Below, in pieces: positions 1 to 8,494 of a stretch of 64,000 nucleotides of DNA; position 1 is the stretch's first letter; every line of letters begins with the position of its first letter. Source of the stretch: Alteromonas portus (GTDB lineage: Bacteria; Pseudomonadota; Gammaproteobacteria; Enterobacterales; Alteromonadaceae); the NCBI RefSeq assembly GCF_005117025.1, contig NZ_SWCO01000002.1, positions 434,001 to 498,000 on the forward strand. The letters are read 5' to 3'. The position numbers were made by a program, and so were the translations under genes. The notes beneath the pieces were generated by a model that did not search any database, was not told where the DNA came from, and worked only from the letters and a program-made list of their open reading frames with translations.

Positions 1-6
1 GTGTAA

Positions 7-1230
7 ATGTCTTCAGATTCCATATTGTATTCTCCGTATACCTTGCCGTGTGGCATAACGGCGCGAAACCGTCTTGTTAAAGCTGCAATGGAAGAGAACA
101 TGTCGAGTTTGGGAAATGTTCCCGGCGAGTCTTTGTACTCACTATATCGATATTGGGCCCATGGTAATTTGGGCATGGTGATAACGGGTAATGTGATGGT
201 TGATAAAAGTGCCATGACAGGGCCTGGTGGCGTTGCACTAGAAAAAGATACCGACATTGCGCCGTTTCAAAAGTGGGCAAAAATCATTAAGTCTAATGGC
301 GCTTTAGCCATAATGCAGATTAACCATCCTGGTCGACAGGTATTTAAAGCGATGAAAGGCAAAGCTATTGCGCCTTCTGCTGTACCGCTTGATATGGGCA
401 AGCACTCTAAGTTGTTTGCTCAACCACGTGAAATGACCTGCCAAGACATTCACGATGTGTGCAAACGGTTTGTTCAAACTGCTAAGCAAGCTGAAAAAGC
501 CGGGTTTGATGGCGTTGAAATTCACGCCGCTCACGGTTATTTACTTACGCAGTTTTTATCACCGCTTACTAATCAGCGCCAAGACGAGTGGGGCGGTTCT
601 ATTATTAACCGCGCTCGCTTGCTAATAAATATAGTCAGTCAGGTTAGAGCGGTTTGCGCTAAAGACTTCATTGTTATGGTTAAGCTTAACTCTGCAGATT
701 TTCAGAAAAATGGCTTTTCTTTCGATGATGCCTGTGAAGTGGTTAACCGCTTGGAAGCCTTGGGTGTTGATGTTGTAGAACTGTCTGGCGGTAGTTATGA
801 AGCGCCCGCGATGCAAGGGCAAACTCGCGATAATACTACCCTTGCCAGAGAGGCCTACTTTTTAGAGTTCGCACAGGCCTTGGTAAGTAAAACTGAGATT
901 CCACTTATGACTACAGGTGGTATCAAAAGAGCCGAAGTAGCAGAAGAAGTGATTGAACAAGGCTGCGCTCTGGTGGGATTAGCCAGTGCCCTTGCTATTA
1001 CGCCCGACTTAGCGAAAAAGTGGCAGCAAGAGTGGACTTACTCAGGCATTATTCCCCATTGTGCTTGGAAAGATAAATCGTTGGCTAGTCTTGCAAATAT
1101 GGCGATGGTACGAAGACAACTGAGACGCCTTGGAAACAACCTAACCACACTACGAGATCCCTCTCCGCTATGGAGCCTTGTTCTTGATATGCTGCATCGC
1201 AAGAAAATGACGAAACGGGATGTGGGTTGA
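7..1230 (+). CDS. Old yellow enzyme family NADH:flavin oxidoreductase
   Basis: A 407-residue FMN-dependent TIM-barrel oxidoreductase that probably reduces activated C=C bonds of enones or similar electrophiles in the cytoplasm. The sequence shows the family landmarks: the INHPGRQ segment near residues 105-111, the substrate-binding pair H173 and H176 in EIHAAHGY, and the following QFLSPLTNQR stretch with GGS and NRAR, typical of the OYE/2,4-dienoyl-CoA reductase branch. There is no C-terminal Fe-S or Rossmann domain, so it is a stand-alone OYE rather than a FadH-type enzyme. The ATG lies six bases into the window, so its promoter and ribosome site are not visible. The length is full for the family. 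The natural substrate cannot be read from sequence. Confidence 0.85.
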   Translation: MSSDSILYSPYTLPCGITARNRLVKAAMEENMSSLGNVPGESLYSLYRYWAHGNLGMVITGNVMVDKSAMTGPGGVALEKDTDIAPFQKWAKIIKSNGALAIMQINHPGRQVFKAMKGKAIAPSAVPLDMGKHSKLFAQPREMTCQDIHDVCKRFVQTAKQAEKAGFDGVEIHAAHGYLLTQFLSPLTNQRQDEWGGSIINRARLLINIVSQVRAVCAKDFIVMVKLNSADFQKNGFSFDDACEVVNRLEALGVDVVELSGGSYEAPAMQGQTRDNTTLAREAYFLEFAQALVSKTEIPLMTTGGIKRAEVAEEVIEQGCALVGLASALAITPDLAKKWQQEWTYSGIIPHCAWKDKSLASLANMAMVRRQLRRLGNNLTTLRDPSPLWSLVLDMLHRKKMTKRDVG

Positions 1231-1318
1231 CGCAAACAGAAGACTAGAACGGCTTGCCGTGTAATTTTCTTGTTGAAAGCCAGTCTATATCGCCCTTCAT
1301 TTAACACAGTACATAAAA

Positions 1319-1345
1319 AAACACAGCGTTAAACGCTGTGTTTCA
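1319..1345 (-). terminator. smpB terminator hairpin containing the smpB stop codon
   Basis: A perfect inverted repeat, ACACAGCGTT then AACGCTGTGT around one base (1321-1341). On the minus strand it is followed by a run of seven T. The TAA stop of smpB (1329-1331) lies inside the hairpin, so the last codons form one arm of the terminator. Confidence 0.85.
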
Positions 1346-1808
1346 TCATTCTTTCCTTTTGGCGCTGCCAATCTTTGTCTTTTATGGTGTCACGCTTGTC
1401 ATGGGCGTGCTTACCTTTTGCTAAGTGAATTTCTAGTTTCACCCAACACTTTTTCCAATACATAGATGTGGCTACGATTGAATAACCTTGGCGGTCTCGA
1501 GCACCCATTAGACGATCTATTTCACGTTTATTGAGCAACAATTTACGCGCGCGCTCAGGGGCTGCGATAACGTGGGTAGAGGCTTGATTCAGCGGACTAA
1601 TTCTACACCCTACCAAATACGCTTCGGCATTTTGGATAATAATGTACGCATCGGTAATGTTCACTTTACCGGCACGAATACTTTTAATTTCCCACCCTTG
1701 AAGCTCAAGCCCGGCTTCGAACTTGTCTTCTAGGAAATAGTCGTGACGCGCCTTTTTATTCTGCGCGATATTTCCTGTGGTGTTTTTGTTGGCTTTATTC
1801 TTTTTCAT
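1329..1808 (-). CDS. smpB: SsrA-binding protein SmpB
   Basis: SmpB (159 residues, normal family length) binds tmRNA and brings it to stalled ribosomes for trans-translation. Recognisable segments are the [19 protein letters not shown] start of the OB-fold near residues 22-41, [10 protein letters not shown] near 42-51, and the basic tail ending [14 protein letters not shown], which becomes helical in the decoding centre. The gene is divergent from ratA, as in many Gammaproteobacteria. No tmRNA gene was seen in this window. Its stop codon sits inside the terminator hairpin. Confidence 0.97.
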   Translation of the reverse strand: MKKNKANKNTTGNIAQNKKARHDYFLEDKFEAGLELQGWEIKSIRAGKVNITDAYIIIQNAEAYLVGCRISPLNQASTHVIAAPERARKLLLNKREIDRLMGARDRQGYSIVATSMYWKKCWVKLEIHLAKGKHAHDKRDTIKDKDWQRQKERMMKHSV

Positions 1809-1953
1809 GCTGGCTATTATACTGATTGTTCAACGAAATGTCTTTAGTTGTCATTGTTATCTTATATTGGGGCATTTGGTTCAAAACCGAATACGAGCGA
1901 ACCAAATTTTCTGTGATACAATGCCGCCAAGAGTTTTAATTGTAGTGGGATCA

Positions 1954-2385
1954 ATGCCAAGTATTCATAGAAGCGCACTTGTAGCTCATAGTGCAGAAGC
2001 CATGTTTAACTTAGTCAACGATGTAGCTTCCTACCCTGAGTTTTTGCCAGGCTGTACCGATAGCAAAATCCTCGACACGTCAGCGCAAAGCATGAAAGCG
2101 TCATTGTTAGTGGCTAAAGCTGGTATCAAGCAATGGTTTACAACGCACAACGTGTTAGAGCCAGGTAAAAGTATTCAAATGCAACTGGTTGACGGACCGT
2201 TCCGCTCGCTTACTGGTGGATGGACCTTTTCAGCGTTATCAGAAGAAGCCTGTAAAATTGAATTAAACCTAGAGTTTGAATTCAGCAATAAGCTAGCTGA
2301 GATGGCTTTTGGTAAAGTATTCAATAGTTTAGCCAGCAGTATGGTTGCAGCGTTCACAGACAGAGCGCGGAGCGTGTACGCATGA
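1954..2385 (+). CDS. ratA: RatA-type START/polyketide-cyclase-like protein
   Basis: A 143-residue protein of the RatA/COQ10 family (SRPBCC fold). In E. coli RatA was described as a toxin blocking 50S-30S association; the mitochondrial relative Coq10 binds ubiquinone, so the physiological role is unsettled. Family features are the [20 protein letters not shown] start, YPEFLPGC near residues 25-32, and the C-terminal amphipathic helix [16 protein letters not shown]. The open frame extends much further upstream, but homologues start at the ATG at 1954, which has GTGGGA just before it. It overlaps the next gene by four bases (ATGA), so the two are translationally coupled. Confidence 0.92.
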   Translation: MPSIHRSALVAHSAEAMFNLVNDVASYPEFLPGCTDSKILDTSAQSMKASLLVAKAGIKQWFTTHNVLEPGKSIQMQLVDGPFRSLTGGWTFSALSEEACKIELNLEFEFSNKLAEMAFGKVFNSLASSMVAAFTDRARSVYA

Positions 2386-2729
2386 GTAATAAGCTCATCA
2401 ATATTGAGGTTGCCTACGCGTTGCCCACCAAGCAAACTATCATTGATGTTGCTATTCATGAAAATGCGACGGTAGAAGAAGGGATAAATGCATCTAACGT
2501 GCTTGAGCAGTTTCCCGAGATTGACTTGAAAGCAACGAAAGTGGGTATTTGGAGCCGCGTGGTTAAGCTTCGCGACACGCTTAACGACGGCGATCGTATT
2601 GAAATTTACCGTCCGCTTATTGCTGACCCTAAAGAAATTCGCAAGCGCCGTGCTGAGAAAGCGAAAGAGGAAGGGCGCGCTGACAAAATCACGGGTGGAA
2701 AGGTAAATCCACTTAAGGCAAAGTCGTAG
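2382..2729 (+). CDS. rnfH: RnfH family ubiquitin-fold protein (UPF0125)
   Basis: A 115-residue small protein of the RnfH/RatB family with a beta-grasp (ubiquitin-like) fold. The function is not established; the name comes from association with rnf operons in some bacteria. It shows the family opening [20 protein letters not shown] and the conserved [21 protein letters not shown] near residues 77-97. The C-terminus is lysine-rich. It overlaps ratA by ATGA and is the last gene of the pair, followed by a strong terminator. The ratA-rnfH pairing divergent from smpB is conserved in Gammaproteobacteria. Confidence 0.93.
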   Translation: MSNKLINIEVAYALPTKQTIIDVAIHENATVEEGINASNVLEQFPEIDLKATKVGIWSRVVKLRDTLNDGDRIEIYRPLIADPKEIRKRRAEKAKEEGRADKITGGKVNPLKAKS

Positions 2730-2775
2730 CAGTCAGCTGAGGGCTTCTGCGCCAGCGCCAAAGATAGATACAAAA

Positions 2776-2804
2776 ATGGCCTTCAAATGAAGGCCGTTTT
2801 TTTC
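2776..2804 (+). terminator. rnfH terminator, possibly bidirectional
   Basis: Seven-base-pair stem GGCCTTC/GAAGGCC (2778-2784 with 2789-2795), AAAT loop, then G and seven T on the plus strand. An A-run precedes it, so it may also stop minus-strand transcription from the MarR gene ending at 2822. Confidence 0.85.
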
Positions 2805-2821
2805 AATTAAGAAAAAGTCTA

Positions 2822-3298
2822 TTAGCTTTTTTCTGAAATGCTGCCTAACTCCAAGAAAGGTGAGGCATCAATATCTTCAGCATCCATCATGCTAGCAATT
2901 CGCTGAACGGTAGCGACCATTTGGCTTTGCTCCCACTCTTTAAGCTGTGAAAAACGCTCGACAAAGTGTTCTTGAAGCGGGCGAGGTGCGTCAACCACTG
3001 CCTCTTTACCGCGTTCGGTTAGGAACACGCCCACTTTTCGTTTATCTTGCGTACTTCTTATGCGCGTAGCTAAGTCTCGCGATTCTAGTCTATCTAGAAT
3101 ATTCGTGATGGTTGCAGGGCTTAAGTTAATATTCTCTGCAATTTCGCGCACCATTATACCCGGGCGCTCTTCAATATTTTGCATCACCAATAACTGTGGG
3201 CCTGTTAAACCCACGTGTTTACTTAGCTGCTTGCTGCGTAGGTCTACAGCGCGTATTACGCGCCGTAGTGCCACTAATAGTTCTTCTTCTTTTCGCAT
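2822..3298 (-). CDS. MarR-family regulator, CosR/EctR-like
   Basis: A 158-residue winged-helix regulator of the MarR family. The recognition-helix region reads INLSPATITNILDRLESRDL (about residues 57-76), followed by the wing with RIRSTQDKRKVGVFLT. The N-terminal dimerisation helix, LRRVIRAVDLRSKQLSKHVG then LTGPQL, resembles CosR/EctR, the MarR-type regulators of compatible-solute synthesis and uptake in Vibrio and methylotrophs; this is from memory, not a search. It lies 31 bases downstream of a BetT-type carrier on the same strand, which supports an osmotic-stress role. The ATG has GGAAG just upstream. No ectoine genes are present here. Confidence 0.85.
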   Translation of the reverse strand: MRKEEELLVALRRVIRAVDLRSKQLSKHVGLTGPQLLVMQNIEERPGIMVREIAENINLSPATITNILDRLESRDLATRIRSTQDKRKVGVFLTERGKEAVVDAPRPLQEHFVERFSQLKEWEQSQMVATVQRIASMMDAEDIDASPFLELGSISEKS

Positions 3299-3328
3299 GT
3301 TACTTCCAACAAATGCGTAACCCAGCGG

Positions 3329-5299
3329 TTACTTAAGCAAATGAATAAAATGTTGGTGCTTATGATAGTGATCGATAACGTCATTAATGACCGAAATCTT
3401 CGACCAGCCCATAATATCATAGTTCTGACCACCTTCACTAAGGTGCACTTCGGCGCGATAGTACGTGGCCTTTTTGTTTTCGTCCAGTGCTGGTGTGTCA
3501 CTTGGACCAAATTCAGGCTGTTCTGTTGATACAGGATGCACAGCATAAATGAACTCAGGGTCACTGCCCATGTCAACGGTTAACACAAGTGCTTCATCGG
3601 TGTCTTCAATTTTTATTTCAAATTGCTGAGTTTTAAACTCTTCACCCACTTCCGTTAGCGCGGGCTTTACAACCTTATTTATGTAACGGCGAACGGCCGC
3701 TTCATCAGGAAAGGTCACAATATTTTCAAGGCGTTCTTTCCAGTTTTTATCAGAGTCATTATGCTGCGGTGTACCCGCTAGCACTTGTAAACTTTCACGT
3801 TTGTACGCCTCAATACGAAGGGCTTTTAGTAAACCAGTTATAGAAATTAGCAGCACAATAGCAAAAGGCAGTGCGGCAGCAATCGTCATAGTCTGCAGCG
3901 CGCCAAGCCCACCAGCGTAAAGCAGCACTGAACTCACCACGCCAACGCCAACAGCCCAATATACTCGCTGCCACAACGGCGTATTGTTTTCACCGTGTGA
4001 ACACAGCATATCGACAACCATGGCACCTGAATCGCACGAAGTTACAAAGAACACAATAACCATCAATACCGCAATAAGGCTTAGCACAGAAGCGAAAGGG
4101 AACTGCTCTAAAAATACAAACAGTGCCACCGAGGTATCTTCATTCACCATTTGTGCAAGTACGTCTTTACCTTGTACTAATACTTGGTCAATAGCGGCGT
4201 TGCCGAATACGGTCATCCAGAATAGTGTAAATGCTGATGGAATAAGCAGTACGCCCATTACAAATTCACGAATGGTTCTACCGTAAGAGATACGCGCGAT
4301 AAACAGGCCTACAAATGGTGCCCAGGCTAACCACCAGCCCCAGTAGAAAATAGTCCAGCCGCCAATCCAGTCTGTTTTTTCATAGGCAAACAGGTTAAAT
4401 GTGTTTCGCACTATATCAGATAGATAAGCCCCAGTGTTTTGCATAAAGGCTTGTAGTAAAAATACGGTTGGGCCTAAAACCAGAACAATTAAAAGTAGCA
4501 GTAAGGCTAAAACCATATTGGTTTCTGAAAGACGGCGGATGCCTTTTTCCAGACCAGTAGTTACAGAAATAACGGCTAAACCAACAACACCTGCCATTAT
4601 GGCAATTTGAACACCAGTATTTGACGGTAGGCCAAATAGATAGTTAAAACCCGCATTTACTTGCGAAGCACCAAAGCCTAGCGACGTCGAAACACCAAAC
4701 ACGGTTGACGTAACCGCGAATATATCAACCACGTGCCCAGGCCAGCCGTAAATACGATCACCAATTAAGGGATACAAAGCAGAACGCAGCGTAAGAGGCA
4801 AGTTTTGACGGTACGCAAAATAACCCAAAATTAGCGCCACTACCGCATAAATTGCCCAAGCATGAACACCCCAATGGAAAAATGTGGTTTTCATTGCTTC
4901 GCGAACGGCATCAATACTCTCAGCTTGCGCAGTTGGGGGCGCTAAAAAGTGCATTAAGGGCTCGGCAACGCCAAAGAACATAAGCCCAATTCCCATTCCT
5001 GCTGCAAATAACATACTTAGCCAGGTCCCAAAACTAAATTCGGGGCTTGCGTGATCAGGTCCCAACTTTATTTCGCCATACCGCGACATGCCTAAGAAAA
5101 CAACAAATAGTACGATTACCGCAACAGTGAACACATAAAACCAACTGCCGTTGGTCACAATTGCGCCCTGCAGTTTTTGGAAGAGAGAGTCTGCTGTTTC
5201 GGGAGCGCCTGCAGCGAAGATAAGTAAGCATAAGATTAATGCTGACGAGGTTATAAACACAGGCTTGTTGAGTGGAGATTTATTTTCAGTCTCAATCAC
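3329..5299 (-). CDS. BCCT-family betaine/choline/carnitine carrier (BetT-like)
   Basis: A sodium- or proton-coupled inner-membrane carrier for choline, glycine betaine or similar quaternary amines. About 12 hydrophobic segments fill the first 510 residues. The family's glycine-rich segment FAAGMGIGLMFFGVAEPL and the tryptophan-rich WTIFYWGWWLAWAPFVGLFI are present. The long C-terminal cytoplasmic domain (about 140 residues, beginning near WKERLENIVTFP) resembles E. coli BetT, where it sets osmotic activation. I place the start at GTG 5299 (656 residues), because AAGGA lies 9 bases before it. The GTG at 5317 is also in frame but poorly spaced from a ribosome site. It is followed by a MarR regulator, probably its controller. 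Confidence 0.9.
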   Translation of the reverse strand: MIETENKSPLNKPVFITSSALILCLLIFAAGAPETADSLFQKLQGAIVTNGSWFYVFTVAVIVLFVVFLGMSRYGEIKLGPDHASPEFSFGTWLSMLFAAGMGIGLMFFGVAEPLMHFLAPPTAQAESIDAVREAMKTTFFHWGVHAWAIYAVVALILGYFAYRQNLPLTLRSALYPLIGDRIYGWPGHVVDIFAVTSTVFGVSTSLGFGASQVNAGFNYLFGLPSNTGVQIAIMAGVVGLAVISVTTGLEKGIRRLSETNMVLALLLLLIVLVLGPTVFLLQAFMQNTGAYLSDIVRNTFNLFAYEKTDWIGGWTIFYWGWWLAWAPFVGLFIARISYGRTIREFVMGVLLIPSAFTLFWMTVFGNAAIDQVLVQGKDVLAQMVNEDTSVALFVFLEQFPFASVLSLIAVLMVIVFFVTSCDSGAMVVDMLCSHGENNTPLWQRVYWAVGVGVVSSVLLYAGGLGALQTMTIAAALPFAIVLLISITGLLKALRIEAYKRESLQVLAGTPQHNDSDKNWKERLENIVTFPDEAAVRRYINKVVKPALTEVGEEFKTQQFEIKIEDTDEALVLTVDMGSDPEFIYAVHPVSTEQPEFGPSDTPALDENKKATYYRAEVHLSEGGQNYDIMGWSKISVINDVIDHYHKHQHFIHLLK

Positions 5300-5618
5300 G
5301 CAGTAATTTCCTTTCACCTTATTAAACTATCATATATACGGCGCAATATACCGCATGGAGCACTTTTTATAAACATCAGATGAAATTATTAGATTTGTAT
5401 CTAATTTTAAGTCTTGTGAAAAAATTCAATAAAAATTGCGGCAGATAAATCTTGTCTAGATAGACTTTATGCTAGAATTTAAGCATAAGTGGTTATTATT
5501 TAATCGTTAGAGTAGAAATAATTAAGAGATGGTGTATCGTAATATATGATCTTTTTGATATGTGTTTAAAGTAAACACTGTTCGAAGAATAAAAAACAAT
5601 TGAAGGAAACACACACAA
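5300..5618. promoter_or_regulatory. Divergent promoter region between carrier and TonB receptor
   Basis: An AT-rich 319-base gap serving two outward-facing genes. It contains two operator-like inverted repeats close together: GTCTA-GA-TAGAC at 5454-5465 and TTATGCT-N8-AGCATAA at 5467-5488. The second has the size of MarR-type operators. A Shine-Dalgarno GAAGGAA lies before the receptor ATG. No gene is visible in the gap. Confidence 0.5.
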
Positions 5619-8321
5619 ATGCGAAAAACTCAGCTTAGCTGTGCCATCATCGCTGCACTGGCATCTACCTCTCTGGCTGCGCAAGAATCAGACGCACCCG
5701 CTAAACTTGAAACCATAGAAGTAACCGCCACTAAAAGAAGTGAATCTATACAAGACGTTCCTGTAGCGGTTACTGCCCTAAACGGTAAAGCACTGGAAAA
5801 TCTTGGCATAGACAATTTCCAAGATTATGTCGAATTTTTACCTAACGTAGTATTTCAGGGAACAGGCCCAGGCCAGAACGAAATCTACATACGCGGCGCC
5901 GCAACAACCCAATCGAATATCATGTTGTCGTCCGTACAGGCTCTACAGCCATCTGTTGCTTTCTACCTTGATGAAATGCCGGTATCCATGGCGGGGCGTA
6001 ATTTAGATGTATACGCTACTGACGTTCAGCGTGTTGAGGTCCTTCCGGGGCCACAAGGCACGCTATTCGGGGCTAGTTCTCAGGCGGGCACAATTCGCCT
6101 TATTACCAATAAACCTGAGCATACGAGCTTTGCGGCAGGTTTTGATACCAACATAGGTTTCACCAAAGACGGTGAAATGAGTAACTCTGTCCAAGCGTAT
6201 TTTAATATGCCCCTTACCGACGACTTGGCTGTACGTGTTGCTGCATATAACGATAAGCAAGGTGGCTGGATAGACAACGTCATGAACGTGCCGGGCGAGG
6301 GTGGCTATATTGGCAGCGCTGTGGTTATCGACCGCATTTCAGGCGGTCCACTCGCTGATCCAGTAGGCATGGATGCAAACAGAATTACTAATCCAAATAT
6401 TAATTCTAATACCGAAGCCGCAGTGGTCTCCCCACAAAATGACGCTCTTGTAGAAGAAGATTTCAACGATGCGATGTACACAGGCGCTCGCTTTGGTTTG
6501 TCTTATCATTTCAATGATGATTGGGACTTACTTGTACAACACACTCAGCAAACATTAGATACAGAAGGTGTATTTGCCTACGACCCCACACTTGATGGTG
6601 AAAGTTCAGCGCTGCGTTTCCAGCAAGAAGAAAATAAAGACGAATTTGGTTTAACAACCTGGACCCTTGAAGGTCGCTTGGAAAAACTGAACGTAGTGTA
6701 TACCGGTGGCTATTTAGACCGTGAGATAGATACGTTAGCGGATTACACGGGTTATACGAATGGCGGTTTATTCTCAGCGTACTATGTGTGTAACCACTAT
6801 GATACGCCAGATAATACTGCTGATGAGCGCTGTCTTGATCCAACCAAATATTATAAAGAAGACACGTCTTCTACACGCACCACTCATGAGATTCGTTTTA
6901 ATACAACGATGGACACGCCATGGCGTGTAACAGCTGGCCTGTTTTATGATGAACAGGAAGTGTCAACAGTAGGTCAATTCAAAATTGCCAACACTGAAAT
7001 GACTACATTTGGGTTTGATAACCTACAACGTACCTTAGTAGGCAATGAAGGCATAAACAGCGACGGTGGGCCTTTCCCTTCTGAAGTAAGTTTTATTAAC
7101 GATATCACGCACACCATCGAACAAATCGCTGTGTTTGGACAGTTGGAATACGACATAACCGATACAGTAACAGCAAGTATTGGCGCGCGTTGGTATGAAA
7201 TTGATGATATCTACGTGGGTTCTACCTCAACCGTTGATGTTACGCGACGCATTCGAGCATTTGGCACATTAGATCCAGACGAACTTGCGGCGGTAGGCTT
7301 AGACCCTGACGCAGTGGCGACAGCCATTGACAGTGGGCAACTAGAGGTGGATTTGCTTGACGATAATGGTGTACTAACCGTTGACGACACCATATTCAAG
7401 TTCTCACTAGACTGGAAAGTAAACGAAGACGTTTTGTTATTCGCGAACTATTCAGAAGGCTTCCGACCACCTGTTACCAACCGCGTTGGTGGTGGTTTAG
7501 CGACTAACCAGTCTGGTAAATTCGAAAATTTCCGTATACCTGTATATTCAACAACAGATACGCTGGATAACTACGAATTAGGTCTTAAGGGTGACTTCTT
7601 TGACGGCCAATTCCGCGTAAACGCGACCGCCTATTATTCTGAAATTGAAGAGCTGCAAACGTCTCGTTTCGATCCAACTAATATCTCATTCTTGGTGTTT
7701 ACTGACAATGTGGGCGATGCTGAGATTAAGGGTATCGACGCTGACATGACGTGGCTTGCCACAGATGACCTTATCATTAATGCCGCTTTTAGCGTACTAG
7801 ATACCGAATTGACTCGCGTAAACTCAGAGCTTGAGGGTATTGCCGCGGGTGTTGGGTCAGAACTTCCATATTCAGCGAAATTTTCTGGCAACATTAACGC
7901 ACGTTATTTCTTCGAACTTGAAGGTGATAAGCGAGGTTATGTGAACGGCTCTGTAAGTTATACCGGCGATCGCTTAGCGGGTATGGTGATGGATGCCTAT
8001 GTGATGGAAGATGCAACGTCACTGATATACGGTACAGGGTCTGGTCTTAAAATTGAGCAAGAAGCTGACGTATATGAAGGGGTGACCTATGCCGATTCAA
8101 ATGGTGAGACTTTCCGCGGCGGCCGTTATGTACAAGAGTCTTATGTATTAGCTAATCTTGCTGTTGGCGTGACAAACGACGTATGGAAAGCTGAGCTTTA
8201 TATAGATAACGTATTTGATGAGCGTGCAATTTTAAATATTGATACGCAACAATTCACGCCGAAGGTGGTAACAAATAGGCCTCGCACTATTGGTCTTCGT
8301 TTCTCATACGATTACTATTAA
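5619..8321 (+). CDS. TonB-dependent outer-membrane receptor
   Basis: A 900-residue outer-membrane transporter that uses TonB energy for uptake of an unknown substrate. A signal peptide spans about residues 1-20 (cleavage near SLA-AQ) and is followed by a TonB-box-like ETIEVTA. The plug domain covers about 40-165, with IYIRGAATTQ and VEVLPGPQGTLFGASSQAGTIRL in two stretches. The rest is a large beta-barrel ending in an aromatic-rich FSYDYY. The plug signature VTATKR..SIQDVPVAVTAL is that of the widespread marine/sphingomonad TBDR group often annotated for iron or carbohydrate, but substrate cannot be assigned. GAAGGAAA precedes the ATG. A terminator separates it from the downstream TPR-sulfotransferase. 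Confidence 0.93.
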   Translation: MRKTQLSCAIIAALASTSLAAQESDAPAKLETIEVTATKRSESIQDVPVAVTALNGKALENLGIDNFQDYVEFLPNVVFQGTGPGQNEIYIRGAATTQSNIMLSSVQALQPSVAFYLDEMPVSMAGRNLDVYATDVQRVEVLPGPQGTLFGASSQAGTIRLITNKPEHTSFAAGFDTNIGFTKDGEMSNSVQAYFNMPLTDDLAVRVAAYNDKQGGWIDNVMNVPGEGGYIGSAVVIDRISGGPLADPVGMDANRITNPNINSNTEAAVVSPQNDALVEEDFNDAMYTGARFGLSYHFNDDWDLLVQHTQQTLDTEGVFAYDPTLDGESSALRFQQEENKDEFGLTTWTLEGRLEKLNVVYTGGYLDREIDTLADYTGYTNGGLFSAYYVCNHYDTPDNTADERCLDPTKYYKEDTSSTRTTHEIRFNTTMDTPWRVTAGLFYDEQEVSTVGQFKIANTEMTTFGFDNLQRTLVGNEGINSDGGPFPSEVSFINDITHTIEQIAVFGQLEYDITDTVTASIGARWYEIDDIYVGSTSTVDVTRRIRAFGTLDPDELAAVGLDPDAVATAIDSGQLEVDLLDDNGVLTVDDTIFKFSLDWKVNEDVLLFANYSEGFRPPVTNRVGGGLATNQSGKFENFRIPVYSTTDTLDNYELGLKGDFFDGQFRVNATAYYSEIEELQTSRFDPTNISFLVFTDNVGDAEIKGIDADMTWLATDDLIINAAFSVLDTELTRVNSELEGIAAGVGSELPYSAKFSGNINARYFFELEGDKRGYVNGSVSYTGDRLAGMVMDAYVMEDATSLIYGTGSGLKIEQEADVYEGVTYADSNGETFRGGRYVQESYVLANLAVGVTNDVWKAELYIDNVFDERAILNIDTQQFTPKVVTNRPRTIGLRFSYDYY

Positions 8322-8429
8322 GGCTAGGTTAGTACAGTTAAATTCACTATTTTTGAATAGTACATAACGTTAATGGGGCAATATGCTTCACTTGGTTCAA
8401 CTAAGTGAGTGCGTGTTAGCGCCAATTTT

Positions 8430-8465
8430 AAAACGGCTAACTCTCTGGGTTCGCCGTTTTTTATT
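8430..8465 (+). terminator. Terminator after the TonB receptor
   Basis: Stem AAAACGGC/GCCGTTTT (8430-8437 with 8453-8460), a 15-base loop, then more T. It lies between the receptor and the sulfotransferase gene on the same strand. Confidence 0.75.
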
Positions 8466-8494
8466 TTACGCTTATTTTGACACAGGCGTTTTTA

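Noticed and set aside
1230-1320. A tmRNA (ssrA) gene near smpB
   Set aside because: Only about 90 bases are free downstream of smpB, holding nothing like tmRNA ends. No tRNA-like CCA end or T-arm was seen elsewhere in the window.
8477-8494. TTG 8477 as the sulfotransferase start
   Set aside because: An ATG six codons later has an AGG at normal spacing. The TTG has no ribosome site.
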